This document shows positions 1-9,189 of a DNA stretch of 64,000 nucleotides, piece after piece. The DNA is taken from contig NZ_CP025113.1 of assembly GCF_002831585.1 (NCBI RefSeq), positions 1,178,001-1,242,000 of the forward strand, in the 5' to 3' direction. Position numbers and translations under genes: made by a program. The DNA comes from Bradyrhizobium sp. SK17 (GTDB lineage: Bacteria; Pseudomonadota; Alphaproteobacteria; Rhizobiales; Xanthobacteraceae). A model generated the notes under the pieces. The model searched no databases, had not been told where the DNA came from, and worked only from the letters and a program-made list of their open reading frames with translations. Each line of letters starts with the position of its first letter. The stretch's first letter is position 1.

Positions 1-1
1 C

Positions 2-903
<902 letters not shown>

Positions 904-925
904 GCCTGTTTGGAACGAAACCAGG

Positions 926-956
926 AAGGGCGGCCGAAAGGCCGCCCTTTTTGTTT
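926..956 (+). terminator. Rho-independent terminator of pnp
   Basis: Perfect 10-bp stem AAGGGCGGCC / GGCCGCCCTT with a GAAA tetraloop (926-949), followed by TTTTTGTTT. It sits 23 bp after the natural pnp stop at 903. Confidence 0.9.
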
Positions 957-1111
957 GCTCCGATGCCGGTGCGTGCGAGACTCTGCGGAGAGAATGCGAG
1001 ATTCCGACGCAGCGTCACAATGACCGTCTTCGAAACCGCCTAACGTGGCTCGCACGTAACTCGCTATGCTCTGTCGAACGCGACAATTGAGCTTCAGGTC
1101 AGGAGGAACCG

Positions 1112-1846
1112 ATGTCACCGATATCCCGACGCCATCTCATGCTTGCGGCAACCACGGCTGCCGCGGTCGCGGCGGCGCCACGCCTCGCGCTGGCCCAGAC
1201 CGCTGCGCAAGCTCCAGCCGGACCCTTCAAGGTCGATCCGTTGACCTATCCAACCAATGCGCTGGAGCCGCATATCGATGCCAAGACGATGGAGATCCAT
1301 CACGACCGGCATCACCAGGCCTATGTCACCAACCTCAACACTTTCGCCAAGGATCATCCGCAGATCGCCGAGAAGCCGGTCACCGACGTGCTCGCCAATC
1401 TCGGCGGCGTGCCGGACGCGATCCGCACCGGCGTGCGCAACAACATGGGCGGCCACGCCAACCACACGATGTTCTGGCAGATCATGGGACCGAATGGCGG
1501 CAAGCCCGACGGCGAGGTGCTGTCGGCGATCGACCGCGATCTCGGCGGCATGGAGAAATTCCAGACCGATTTCAACGCTGCCGGTGGGCGCGTGTTCGGC
1601 TCCGGATGGGTGTTCGTCACCGTCACCAAGGATGGCAAGCTCGCGATCGAGACGCGGCCCAACCAGGACAATCCGATCATGGACGGCAAGCGCGCGCTGC
1701 TCGGCAACGACGTCTGGGAGCACGCCTATTACCTGACCTATCAGAACCGCCGGCCGGATTACCTCAAGGCGTGGTGGAACACGGTGAACTGGAAAGCCGT
1801 GGCCGAGCGTTATGCGGCAGCCAAGGCCGGCACGCTCGGCGTATGA
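1112..1846 (+). CDS. Tat-exported superoxide dismutase, Mn/Fe family
   Basis: 244 residues. Dismutates superoxide to peroxide and oxygen. Metal ligands of the family are visible: His in LEPHIDAKTMEIHH, His in GGHANHTMFW, and Asp/His in DVWEHAYYLTYQNRRPDY. GGHANH rather than an AAQ motif, and NQDNP near the C-terminus, point to the Mn type, though metal use cannot be settled from sequence. The N-terminus SPISRRHLMLAATTAA followed by an Ala-rich stretch and ALAQ looks like a twin-arginine signal peptide, so the enzyme should fold and load metal in the cytoplasm and then move to the periplasm. The start is set by AGGAGG at 1101-1106. Transcribed alone, with a terminator at 1889. Confidence 0.93.
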   Translation: MSPISRRHLMLAATTAAAVAAAPRLALAQTAAQAPAGPFKVDPLTYPTNALEPHIDAKTMEIHHDRHHQAYVTNLNTFAKDHPQIAEKPVTDVLANLGGVPDAIRTGVRNNMGGHANHTMFWQIMGPNGGKPDGEVLSAIDRDLGGMEKFQTDFNAAGGRVFGSGWVFVTVTKDGKLAIETRPNQDNPIMDGKRALLGNDVWEHAYYLTYQNRRPDYLKAWWNTVNWKAVAERYAAAKAGTLGV

Positions 1847-1888
1847 GCCGGTAAGGCTCGCTGGCCGCGAACGGATGCGCTAGATTTG

Positions 1889-1921
1889 AAGGCCTCACGA
1901 GATGATCGTGAGGCCTTCCTT
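1889..1921 (+). terminator. terminator after the sod gene
   Basis: Perfect 12-bp stem AAGGCCTCACGA / TCGTGAGGCCTT with a GATGA loop (1889-1917), followed by CCTTG. Stops transcription before the GNAT gene at 1961. Confidence 0.75.
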
Positions 1922-1960
1922 GTGATTGGAATTCCGTGGCCGTGCCCGAAGGAGGCGACG

Positions 1961-2437
1961 ATGGCCCTGCCGACAATCCGCCCTGGCCGCCCCGACGAGT
2001 ACGACGAGATCGCGCGCATCTGGATGGAGAGCTGGACCTCGACCGGGCTCACTCCACGCAGCGACGGGCTGCTGAACGATCTACGCGCACGCCTGCCGCG
2101 CGAGATCGCCGGCGGCTGGAGCCTGTTCGTTGCCGACGATCGCGGCACCATCGCCGCCATGCTGGCGCTGCATTTGCCGACCTCGCTGCTCGACCAGTTG
2201 ATGGTCGCGCCAAGCCATCAGGGCAAGAGCCTCGGACGCGAGCTGCTCGCCTTCACGCGCCGGCAAATGCCCGACGAGATCTGGCTGAAATGCGTCCGCG
2301 AGAACGAGAAAGCCTGGCGCTGGTACGAGCGCGAAGGTTTTGTGTTCGAGAAGGAAGCACCCAATCCGGTCACCGGCTTCATGATGAAGCACTATCGGTG
2401 GAGGCGGGAGCACCGCAAACAAGAGGTCAAACCATGA
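1961..2437 (+). CDS. GNAT family N-acetyltransferase
   Basis: 158 residues, MALPTIRPGRPDEYDEIARIW at the N-terminus. The acetyl-CoA binding motif A is visible as VAPSHQGKSLGRELLAF, followed by the usual C-terminal NEKAWRWYEREGF segment. The substrate cannot be told. An in-frame upstream extension to 1886 is rejected because it crosses the sod terminator and lacks a ribosome site, whereas AAGGAGG lies at 1949-1955. The stop overlaps the next start (ATGA, 2434-2437), so it is translationally coupled to the GST gene. Confidence 0.85.
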   Translation: MALPTIRPGRPDEYDEIARIWMESWTSTGLTPRSDGLLNDLRARLPREIAGGWSLFVADDRGTIAAMLALHLPTSLLDQLMVAPSHQGKSLGRELLAFTRRQMPDEIWLKCVRENEKAWRWYEREGFVFEKEAPNPVTGFMMKHYRWRREHRKQEVKP

Positions 2438-3030
2438 TCAAGCTTTACTGGTCGCCGCGCTCGCGCTCGTTCTCCGCCATCTGGCTGCTGGAGGAGAGCG
2501 GCCTGCCTTACGAACGAGTGCTGACCGATATCAGCACCGGTGCGCAGAAGTCGAAGGAGTTTCTCGAGATCAACCCGATGGGCAAGGTGCCGGCGCTGAC
2601 CGACGGCGACGCGAAGCTCGCCGAGGCGGCGGCGATCTGCGCCTACATCGCCGACCGCTATCCCGAGACCAGGCTCGCGCCCGCCACGACCGATCCGAAG
2701 CGTGCACGCTATCTGCAATGGCTGTTCTTCTCGCCGAGCTGCATCGAGCCAGCGCTGATCCAGCTGTTCACCAAGCTCGAGGTGCCGACCAGCACCGCGG
2801 CATGGGGCAGCGCGGCACAGGTGTTCGACGTGCTCGACGCGGAATTGCAGAAGGGGCCGTGGATTCTCGGCGATCAGTTCTCCGCCGCCGACATCGCGAT
2901 CGGCGCCGGACTGAACTTCGCCGTGCGGGTGTTCAAGATGGTGCCGCCGCGGCCGGCGTTCGATGCCTATATCGATCGCTGCGTGGCGCGGCCGGCGTTC
3001 CAGCGCGCGGAGAAGATCGCGGCAGGGTGA
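2434..3030 (+). CDS. glutathione S-transferase family protein
   Basis: 198 residues. N-terminal thioredoxin-like GST domain (MIKLYWSPRSRSFSAIWLLE), the glutathione-binding MGKVPAL cis-Pro motif and LAEAAAICAYIADRYP (the E-S/A position), then an all-helical C-terminal domain with FSAADIAIGAG (N-capping box). Probably conjugates or reduces electrophiles with glutathione; the substrate is unknown. Starts inside the stop of the GNAT gene (4-bp overlap). Convergent with fabV; the gap is filled by an RptA repeat whose hairpin may act as a two-way terminator. Confidence 0.87.
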   Translation: MIKLYWSPRSRSFSAIWLLEESGLPYERVLTDISTGAQKSKEFLEINPMGKVPALTDGDAKLAEAAAICAYIADRYPETRLAPATTDPKRARYLQWLFFSPSCIEPALIQLFTKLEVPTSTAAWGSAAQVFDVLDAELQKGPWILGDQFSAADIAIGAGLNFAVRVFKMVPPRPAFDAYIDRCVARPAFQRAEKIAAG

Positions 3031-3052
3031 CGCGCGGCCCGGTTAGAGCGTT

Positions 3053-3150
3053 TTCGAGCGAAGTGGATACCGGTTCGCGTAAAGAAAACGCGTCAAGACA
3101 AGAACCTAGAGCCCCGTTCCGATTCCATCGGAACGGGAAAGGCTCTAGAG
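3053..3150. repeat. RptA intergenic palindromic repeat, copy 1
   Basis: Head module with GCGTTTTC (3058-3065) facing GAAAACGC, an inner GCGAA / TTCGC pair, and ACCGGTTCGCGT. The tail is a perfect 11-bp hairpin CCCGTTCCGAT / ATCGGAACGGG (3113-3137). Related copies are at about 17240, 53415 and 61552. It sits between the convergent GST and fabV genes and may terminate both. Confidence 0.85.
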
Positions 3151-3171
3151 CCAACGCGTCGCGCGAACGGC

Positions 3172-4344
3172 TTAACCCGGGACGACGCGCGGATCGACAT
3201 CCTGGGTGTAGTCGACGCCGTCGATGCCGAAGCCGAACAGGCGCAGGAACTGGCTCTTGTATTCGCCGAGATCGGCCAGCTCGCCGAGCGTCTCGGTGGT
3301 GAGCAGCGGCCAGCGCCGCGACACTTCCGTCTGCACCTCGGGCGACAGCTCCCAGTCGTCGACCCTGATGCGCTGCGCGTCATCGAGCGCGACGTCCTTG
3401 CCGAGGCGGGTACGGAACAGGCGGTCGATCTGCTCGATGCAGCCTTCGTGGAGCCCGAGCTGCTTCATGACCTTGAACAGCACCGTGCCATAGAGCGGCA
3501 CCACCGGAATCGCCGAGCTCGCCTGGGTCACCACGGCCTTCAGCGCCACGACACGGGCGGCGTCCGCGCCGAGCCGTCCGCGGATTGCTTCCGCCTTGCT
3601 GTCGAGATCGACCTTGGCGCGGCCAAGCGTGCCGTTCCAGTAGATCGGCCAGGTCAGCTCGCTGCCGATATAGGTGTAGTTGAGCGTCCGGAAACCCGGC
3701 GCCAGCACACCGGCGTCGGCGAGCTGGTCGATCCAGCGCTTCCAGTCATCGCCACCCATCACAGCGACGGTGGCCGCGGTCTGTTCCTCGTTCGCCGGCT
3801 CGAGCGTGGTCTGGAACACTTCGCCGGTCTCGGTGTCGAGCGTCTTGATCTCAATGGGGGCGCCGAGCGGCTTGATGACCGAGCGATAGGTCTTGCCGGT
3901 GTCGGGATCGGTGCGGACCGGTGCGGCCATGCTGTAGACCAGCATGTCGAGCTGGCCGAACTTTTCGCGCACGCGCTCGATGAAGGTTTTCTTCAGCTCG
4001 TCGGAGAAGGCGTCGCCCTCCAGCGTCAGCGGCGAGCGTCCGATCTTCTCGGCCTCGATCTCGAACGCACGGTTGTTGTACCAGCCGGCGCTGGCGCTTC
4101 TCTTTTCCGAAGGCTCGCGCTCCAGCGACACGCCGATCGTATCGGCGCCGCCGGCAAAGGTCGCGACGATGCGGCTCGCAAGGCCGTAGCCCGTCGAGCA
4201 GCCGAGCACGGCGACGCGCTTGGGACAGTCGGCGACCGGCCCCTGCTTGAGAACGTAAGCGATCTGCTCACGGACATTCGTGGCGCAGCCGACGGGATGT
4301 GCCGTGGTGCAGATGAAGCCTCGCACGCGCGGTTCAATAATCAT
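3172..4344 (-). CDS. fabV: enoyl-[acyl-carrier-protein] reductase FabV
   Basis: 390 residues, close to the usual length of this single-domain SDR-superfamily enzyme. Catalyses the last reduction of the fatty acid elongation cycle with NAD(P)H. Visible are MIIEPRVRGFICTTAHPVGC at the N-terminus, the cofactor loop VLGCSTGYGLASRI, and the FabV active site Tyr-X8-Lys in IYWNGTLGRAK; FabI has Tyr-X6-Lys, so this is not FabI. Third gene of fabA-fabB-fabV, 78 bp after fabB. FabV enzymes of Vibrio and Pseudomonas are known to be refractory to triclosan. In Sinorhizobium the third gene at this locus is fabI, so the choice of isozyme here is notable. Confidence 0.93.
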   Translation of the reverse strand: MIIEPRVRGFICTTAHPVGCATNVREQIAYVLKQGPVADCPKRVAVLGCSTGYGLASRIVATFAGGADTIGVSLEREPSEKRSASAGWYNNRAFEIEAEKIGRSPLTLEGDAFSDELKKTFIERVREKFGQLDMLVYSMAAPVRTDPDTGKTYRSVIKPLGAPIEIKTLDTETGEVFQTTLEPANEEQTAATVAVMGGDDWKRWIDQLADAGVLAPGFRTLNYTYIGSELTWPIYWNGTLGRAKVDLDSKAEAIRGRLGADAARVVALKAVVTQASSAIPVVPLYGTVLFKVMKQLGLHEGCIEQIDRLFRTRLGKDVALDDAQRIRVDDWELSPEVQTEVSRRWPLLTTETLGELADLGEYKSQFLRLFGFGIDGVDYTQDVDPRVVPG

Positions 4345-4422
4345 TCGAACCCCATTCCGGATTGTTGCAATGTCCCCATCCGCTGCCTTCTGACCTGTCC
4401 TCGGCGAGCGAGGGCAGCCAGA

Positions 4423-5646
4423 TCACGCGTCGAGCCGCCTGAACACCAGCGTGGCGTTGGTGCCGCCGAAGCCGAACGAGTTCGACAGCACGGTCGTCAG
4501 CTTGGCGTTGTCGATGCGCTTGCGCACGATCGGCATGTCGGCGAACACGGGATCGAGTTCGGTGATGTGCGCGCTCTCGCAGACGAAGCCGTTGTTCAGC
4601 ATCAACAGCGAATAGATCGCTTCCTGCACGCCGGTGGCGCCGAGCGAATGGCCGGTCAGCGCCTTGGTCGCCGAGATCGGCGGACACTTGTCGCCGGTGC
4701 CGAACACCTTGCGGATCGCCTCGATCTCCGGCGGATCGCCGGCCGGTGTCGAGGTGGCATGCGGGTTGATGTAGTCGACCGGCGTGTTGACGGTCGACAT
4801 CGCCATCCGCATGCAGCGCTCGGCGCCCTCGCCCGACGGCGCCACCATGTCGTAGCCGTCGGAGGTCGCGCCGTAGCCGACGACCTCGCCGTAAATCCGC
4901 GCGCCGCGCGCCTTGGCGTGCTCGAGCTCTTCCAGCACCACGACGCCCGCGCCGCCGGCGATCACGAAACCGTCGCGGCTGACGTCGTAGGGACGCGAGG
5001 CGGTGGCCGGCGTGTCGTTGTATTTCGAGGACATCGCGCCCATGGCGTCGAACAGCACCGACAGCGTCCAGTCGAGCTCTTCGCAGCCGCCGGCGAAGAT
5101 GATGTCCTGCTTGCCGATCTGGATCGTCTCATAGGCGTTGCCGATGCAATGGTTCGACGTCGCGCAGGCCGAGGAGATCGAGTAGTTGACGCCCTTGATC
5201 TTGAACCAGGTCGCGAGCGTCGCCGACGCCGTCGAGGACATGCCCTTCGGCACTGCGAACGGGCCGACGCGCTTCGGGCCCTTGGCGCGCGCGATATCGG
5301 CGGCCTCCACCAGCGTGCGGGTCGACGGCCCGCCGGATCCCATGATGATGCCGGTTCGGATGTTGGAGACCTCGTTCTCCTCGAGGCCGGCGTCGCGGAT
5401 CGCCTGTTCCATCGCAACGTGATTCCACGCCGCACCTTCGGCCAGGAACCGCATCGCGCGGCGATCGATCACCTCGGCGGGGTTGAGCGTCGGCGCACCG
5501 TGCACCTGCGAACGGAAGCCGAGCTCGGCGGCCTTCTCCGCACGCGAAATGCCCGACTTCGCCTCGTAGAGGCTCGCAAGCACTTCCTGGGTGTTGTTAC
5601 CGATGGACGAGACAATGCCCATCCCCGTGATGACAACCCGCCTCAT
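4423..5646 (-). CDS. fabB: beta-ketoacyl-ACP synthase I
   Basis: 407 residues. Condenses malonyl-ACP with acyl-ACP and, with FabA, is the branch point to unsaturated fatty acids. The thiolase-fold Cys-His-His triad is visible: Cys in [12 protein letters not shown], His in [11 protein letters not shown] and His in [11 protein letters not shown], plus the C-terminal [10 protein letters not shown] loop. [19 protein letters not shown] at the start and adjacency to fabA distinguish it from FabF. Lies 43 bp after fabA and should be co-transcribed from the irr/fabA intergenic region. Confidence 0.95.
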   Translation of the reverse strand: MRRVVITGMGIVSSIGNNTQEVLASLYEAKSGISRAEKAAELGFRSQVHGAPTLNPAEVIDRRAMRFLAEGAAWNHVAMEQAIRDAGLEENEVSNIRTGIIMGSGGPSTRTLVEAADIARAKGPKRVGPFAVPKGMSSTASATLATWFKIKGVNYSISSACATSNHCIGNAYETIQIGKQDIIFAGGCEELDWTLSVLFDAMGAMSSKYNDTPATASRPYDVSRDGFVIAGGAGVVVLEELEHAKARGARIYGEVVGYGATSDGYDMVAPSGEGAERCMRMAMSTVNTPVDYINPHATSTPAGDPPEIEAIRKVFGTGDKCPPISATKALTGHSLGATGVQEAIYSLLMLNNGFVCESAHITELDPVFADMPIVRKRIDNAKLTTVLSNSFGFGGTNATLVFRRLDA

Positions 5647-5689
5647 GTTCGCCTCGCCCTGCCTTTATGTTGCCGCGTCATGATCCTGC

Positions 5690-6211
5690 TCAAGATGGCG
5701 CCGTGCCCTGCTTGAACAATCCGACCTTCAAGTCCTTGGCGCGATAAATAATCTCGTCGTCCATGGAAAGCCACCCGTCGGCGATTCCGAGCACGAGCTT
5801 TGACCGCATCACGCGCTTGATATCGATGTTGTACACAACCTTGCGCGCGTGCGGCAGCACCTGTCCGGAGAACTTCAGCTCGCCGAGACCGAGCGCGCGG
5901 CCGCGACCTTCGCCGCCAATCCAGCCAAGGAAAAAGCCGACCATTTGCCACATGGCATCGAGGCCGAGGCAGCCCGGCATCACCGGATCGTTCTTGAAAT
6001 GGCAGCCGAAGAACCAGAGATCCGGTTTCACTTCGAGCTCGGCGCGCACCAGGCCCTTGCCGAACTCGCCGCCGGTCTCCGAGATCTCGCTGATGCGATC
6101 GAACATCAGCATCGGCGGCAACGGCAACTGGGCATTGCCGGGACCAAAAAGCTCGCCCCGCCCGCAAGCCAGCAAATCCTCGTATTCGTAACCGCCGCGC
6201 CGATCCAGCAT
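5690..6211 (-). CDS. fabA: 3-hydroxydecanoyl-ACP dehydratase/isomerase
   Basis: 173 residues, normal for FabA. Dehydrates 3-hydroxydecanoyl-ACP and isomerises trans-2- to cis-3-decenoyl-ACP, the first committed step to unsaturated fatty acids. Hot-dog fold with catalytic His in [15 protein letters not shown] and Asp in LGLDAMWQ. First gene of fabA-fabB-fabV on the minus strand, divergent from irr with a 330-bp intergenic region. The fabA-fabB pair beside irr is conserved in rhizobia. Confidence 0.96.
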   Translation of the reverse strand: MLDRRGGYEYEDLLACGRGELFGPGNAQLPLPPMLMFDRISEISETGGEFGKGLVRAELEVKPDLWFFGCHFKNDPVMPGCLGLDAMWQMVGFFLGWIGGEGRGRALGLGELKFSGQVLPHARKVVYNIDIKRVMRSKLVLGIADGWLSMDDEIIYRAKDLKVGLFKQGTAPS

Positions 6212-6462
6212 CCTCTTTCAACCTCTCATGTCCCGATAAAGCGCTTTGCCTGGTCGGACCTTAATCTACCCACGGGAACCGGGAATATCCCGTCCCGCAT
6301 CTAGGCGCTACCTGGGTACGCTACGGGCCTGTTATCCCTGCCGAAAGCGCATATGTGGTCCGCGCGCTCTCTAACATAGGGTTAATCGGCCGGCAAAGCG
6401 GCATTCCGATGATAAATGGCCGCCGCAGCATCAGTTTCTACCGCACCTTTGATTCGTTCTAG

Positions 6463-6502
6463 TTGCGAAAAACTTGCATCTGATAGACGTCCTTTTTATA
6501 TT
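6463..6502 (+). promoter_or_regulatory. irr promoter with direct repeats, candidate Fur site
   Basis: TTGCAT (6474-6479) and TATATT (6497-6502) are separated by 17 bp, a good sigma-70-type promoter 40 bp before irr. TTGCGA at 6463-6468 and TTGCAT at 6474-6479 form a direct hexamer repeat with an 11-bp period over the -35 element. B. japonicum Fur is known to bind direct hexamer repeats at the irr promoter; the assignment here is inference. In the rest of the 330-bp gap (6212-6541) I see no clear fabA promoter or other element. Confidence 0.5.
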
Positions 6503-6541
6503 TGTGAGGAATATTGCCTGAGTTGGGTGCATAGAGTGGAC

Positions 6542-7033
6542 ATGAACGAGGAAGTATCGGCTGTGAACGATGATGCTGTGCACCCGGCTGCCCGGGGCGC
6601 TGGGCATCACCCTGCCCTGACCGGCTGCCCGTGGCATGACGTCAACGAGATGTTGCAATCTGCCGGTCTCCGGCCGACGCGCCAGCGCATGGCGTTGGGC
6701 TGGCTGCTGTTCGGCAAGGGTGCCCGCCACCTGACCGCGGAAATGCTGTACGAGGAAGCCACGCTGGCCAAGGTTCCGGTGTCGCTGGCGACCGTCTACA
6801 ACACGCTCAACCAGCTGACCGATGCCGGCCTGCTGCGGCAGGTCTCGGTCGACGGCACCAAGACCTATTTCGACACCAACGTGTCGACCCATCATCACTT
6901 CTATCTCGAGCACAACCACGAGCTGGTCGACATTCCCGACCCGAACCTCGTGCTCTCGAAGATGCCCGACGTGCCGGACGGCTACGAGATTTCCCGCGTC
7001 GACATGGTCGTGCGGCTGCGCAAGAAGCGCTGA
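6542..7033 (+). CDS. irr: iron response regulator Irr (Fur superfamily, heme-sensing)
   Basis: 163 residues from ATG 6542, the length of B. japonicum Irr; a longer in-frame reading from 6416 lacks family support. Winged-helix DNA-binding domain (LRPTRQRMALGWLLF, VSLATVYNTLNQLTDAGLL) and a dimerisation domain. The heme regulatory motif is intact at Cys29-Pro30 (TGCPWHDVNE) and the second heme site is His117-His118-His119. Irr represses or activates heme, iron-uptake and storage genes under iron limitation and is degraded when heme binds. Divergent from fabA; ends at the terminator at 7060. Confidence 0.97.
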   Translation: MNEEVSAVNDDAVHPAARGAGHHPALTGCPWHDVNEMLQSAGLRPTRQRMALGWLLFGKGARHLTAEMLYEEATLAKVPVSLATVYNTLNQLTDAGLLRQVSVDGTKTYFDTNVSTHHHFYLEHNHELVDIPDPNLVLSKMPDVPDGYEISRVDMVVRLRKKR

Positions 7034-7059
7034 ACCGATCTAGTGTGGATTGAGGCATG

Positions 7060-7090
7060 ATGGCCGGGCTCGCCCCGGCCATTGTCGTTT
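7060..7090. terminator. bidirectional terminator between irr and the SH3 gene
   Basis: Perfect 9-bp stem ATGGCCGGG / CCCGGCCAT (7060-7082) followed by TTGTCGTTT, between two convergent genes. Confidence 0.65.
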
Positions 7091-7100
7091 CGGGACTGCG

Positions 7101-7625
7101 TCAGTCCACCTTCTCGTCGGCATAGACGCCCCAGAGGCGCTGCTGCTCGATCCAGCCGTCGAACCCGTTGCCGGTGACGCGGCACCAGTTGTTGGCGCAT
7201 TTCTTGACCTGCGCGACGACACCGGCCTGGAGGCGGGCCACGACGGCGCTGGTGGCGTCCGGCCGATCATAGAGCGAAGCCAGGTCGTCCTTGTTCTTCA
7301 TCGTGACGACGGCGGTGCGGCGGCCCGACAGCAGCGAGTGATAGACCCAGCCCTCGGCGCCTTCGGAATCGCGCACCCGGCGCCAGTTCTCGAACTCGGC
7401 GGTGATTTCGACCGGCAGCCCCGAGCGGGTGTAGACCCAGGCGACGTCGTTATCCTTGGTCGGGCCGCCCCTGACGTTCACATGATCGGATTTCAGGCTG
7501 ACATAGCGCGGGATCGGCAGGCCGCTGGTGGTGGGGCTCAAATCCTTGGCGGTGTGTCCCGGCATGACCGACGCACTCAGCATGCTTCCGACCAGCGCCA
7601 CCAACGAACCCAAACGCCACACCAT
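7101..7625 (-). CDS. exported bacterial SH3 domain protein
   Basis: 174 residues. N-terminal signal peptide (MVWRLGSLVALVGSMLSASV), then two bacterial SH3-like modules: SDHVNVRGGPTKDNDVAWVY ... GWVYHSLL and ASLYDRPDATSAVVARL ... GFDGWIEQQRLWGVY. Such modules bind peptidoglycan or proteins in the envelope; no enzyme domain is present and the exact role is unknown. I chose ATG 7625 because GGAGA lies just upstream and the signal peptide starts there; an in-frame extension to 7835 is proline/glycine-rich and unlikely. Convergent with irr. Confidence 0.8.
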   Translation of the reverse strand: MVWRLGSLVALVGSMLSASVMPGHTAKDLSPTTSGLPIPRYVSLKSDHVNVRGGPTKDNDVAWVYTRSGLPVEITAEFENWRRVRDSEGAEGWVYHSLLSGRRTAVVTMKNKDDLASLYDRPDATSAVVARLQAGVVAQVKKCANNWCRVTGNGFDGWIEQQRLWGVYADEKVD

Positions 7626-7966
7626 CAACTCGTCTCCTGCCGAGATGCCCAGCCCGCATTCGGCGAGCTGCAACCCAAATCCAAACCCGTGCCCGAAGGC
7701 CGCCGCGCCCGCGCTGTTCGGTCCCGGTCCTGGTGGCTTCCGAGGAGTTCTTGTCTTGGCCCGGCCTTCTGCTAGAGAGGACGGAACGCCTGAGAGCCAG
7801 AACACCCGGATTTCCCCTGACGAAAGCCGGGGCAAGTATCGGGGAACCCTAGGAAACGCGAAGGAAACGCCGGGACAGCGCGGCTATCAGCAGTGTCGAA
7901 CAACCGGGTTAATGAGGCCTGAACGGTTCGGGTTTTGGCGAGCCGCGCGCCTCATGAAAGCAGGAC

Positions 7967-8971
7967 ATGTCGGTGAAGAAAAAGCCTCTCGTCGTCGTCA
8001 CCCGCAAGCTGCCGGACTCGATCGAGACCCGGATGCGCGAGCTGTTCGATGCCCGATTGAATCTCGACGACACGCCGATGACGCCGGAGCAGATCGCCGA
8101 GGCGGCGAGGACGGCCGACGTGCTGGTGCCGACGGTCACCGACATGATCGGCGAGGACGTCGTCAACCAGCCCGATTGCAAGCTGAAGATGATCGCCAAT
8201 TTCGGCAACGGCGTCGACAATATCGACGTCGCGGCGGCGCATGCCCGCGGCATCACGGTGACCAACACGCCGAAGGTGCTGACCGAGGACACCGCCGATA
8301 TGACCATGGCGCTGATCCTTGCGGTGCCGCGGCGGATGATCGAGGGCGCCTCGATCCTGACCGAAGGCAAGCAGCACTGGGCCGGCTGGTCGCCGACCTG
8401 GATGCTCGGCCACCGCATCGGCGGCAAGCGGCTCGGCATCATCGGCATGGGCCGCATCGGCCAGGCGGTGGCGCGCCGCGCCCGCGCCTTCGGCCTCCAG
8501 ATCCACTATCACAACCGCCGCCCGGTCGCGCCCATGATCGCCGACGAACTCGGCGCGACCTATTGGGAGAGCCTCGACCAGATGCTGGCGCGGATGGACA
8601 TCATCTCCGTGAACTGCCCGCACACGCCGGCCACCTATCATCTGCTGTCGGCGCGGCGGCTCAAGCTGATCCGCAAGGAGGCCTATATCGTCAACACCGC
8701 GCGCGGCGGGGTGATCGACGAGGACACGCTGATCAAGCTGATCGAAGCCGGCGAAGTCGGCGGCGCGGGCCTCGACGTCTATGAGCACGAGCCGGCGGTC
8801 AATCCGAAGCTGGTGCGGCTCGCCAGGGCCGGCAAGGTGACGCTGCTGCCGCATATGGGCTCGGCCACCATCGAGGGCCGCGTCGAGATGGGCGAGAAGG
8901 TGATCATCAACATCCGTACCTTCCTCGACGCCCACAAGCCACCGGATCGCGTGCTGCCAAGCATGCTGTAG
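7967..8971 (+). CDS. D-2-hydroxyacid dehydrogenase (glyoxylate/hydroxypyruvate reductase type)
   Basis: 334 residues. Rossmann NAD(P)-binding motif GIIGMGRIGQAVARRA and the three catalytic residues of the family: Arg in NTARGGVIDE, Glu in YEHEPAVNP and His in LLPHMGSAT. The VTRKLPDSIETRMRELFDA N-terminus resembles glyoxylate reductase/D-glycerate dehydrogenase, so reduction of glyoxylate or hydroxypyruvate is likely but not proven. Monocistronic; about 130 bp of unremarkable sequence precede it and an RptD palindromic element follows. Confidence 0.87.
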   Translation: MSVKKKPLVVVTRKLPDSIETRMRELFDARLNLDDTPMTPEQIAEAARTADVLVPTVTDMIGEDVVNQPDCKLKMIANFGNGVDNIDVAAAHARGITVTNTPKVLTEDTADMTMALILAVPRRMIEGASILTEGKQHWAGWSPTWMLGHRIGGKRLGIIGMGRIGQAVARRARAFGLQIHYHNRRPVAPMIADELGATYWESLDQMLARMDIISVNCPHTPATYHLLSARRLKLIRKEAYIVNTARGGVIDEDTLIKLIEAGEVGGAGLDVYEHEPAVNPKLVRLARAGKVTLLPHMGSATIEGRVEMGEKVIINIRTFLDAHKPPDRVLPSML

Positions 8972-9058
8972 GGGAACCCGTAGCCTCGGATGCGCTGCTG
9001 GCAAAATATCGAAAACAACCCCATGCAAAGCAGCCGGTGCGGCCGAACCGCATTCGGT

Positions 9059-9180
9059 GTCGTCCCGGCGAAGGCCGGGACCCGTTACCCCAAATGTTGG
9101 TTGTTGCGATGAGCTGTGGCCACAGCGCGCTCTATTAATGCTCGCCTGTGGTTATGGGTCCCGGCCTTCGCCGGGACGAC
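9059..9180. repeat. RptD: element bounded by a perfect 25-bp inverted repeat
   Basis: The left arm GTCGTCCCGGCGAAGGCCGG... (9059-9083) is the exact reverse complement of 9156-9180. Each arm contains its own small hairpin (CCCGGC / GCCGGG). The 72-bp core is not coding. It lies between the convergent dehydrogenase and LysR genes. Repeats of this look are common between genes in Bradyrhizobium. Confidence 0.88.
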
Positions 9181-9189
9181 GGTGTGGAT

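Noticed and set aside
904..1090. Natural C-terminal extension of PNPase
   Set aside because: The added residues are encoded by the terminator and non-coding gap; the conserved end is present one frame away.
3172..4344. FabI-type enoyl reductase
   Set aside because: Length of 390 residues and Tyr-X8-Lys spacing fit FabV, not FabI (about 260-270 residues, Tyr-X6-Lys).
3448..5715. 755-codon open frame on the plus strand
   Set aside because: Antisense to fabV and fabB, both with complete catalytic motifs. Long antisense frames are expected at this GC content; the peptide is Arg/Asp/Gly-rich with no family signature.
6416..6541. Longer Irr starting at 6416
   Set aside because: It would cover the promoter; ATG 6542 gives the known 163-residue protein with Cys29 and His117-119 in register.
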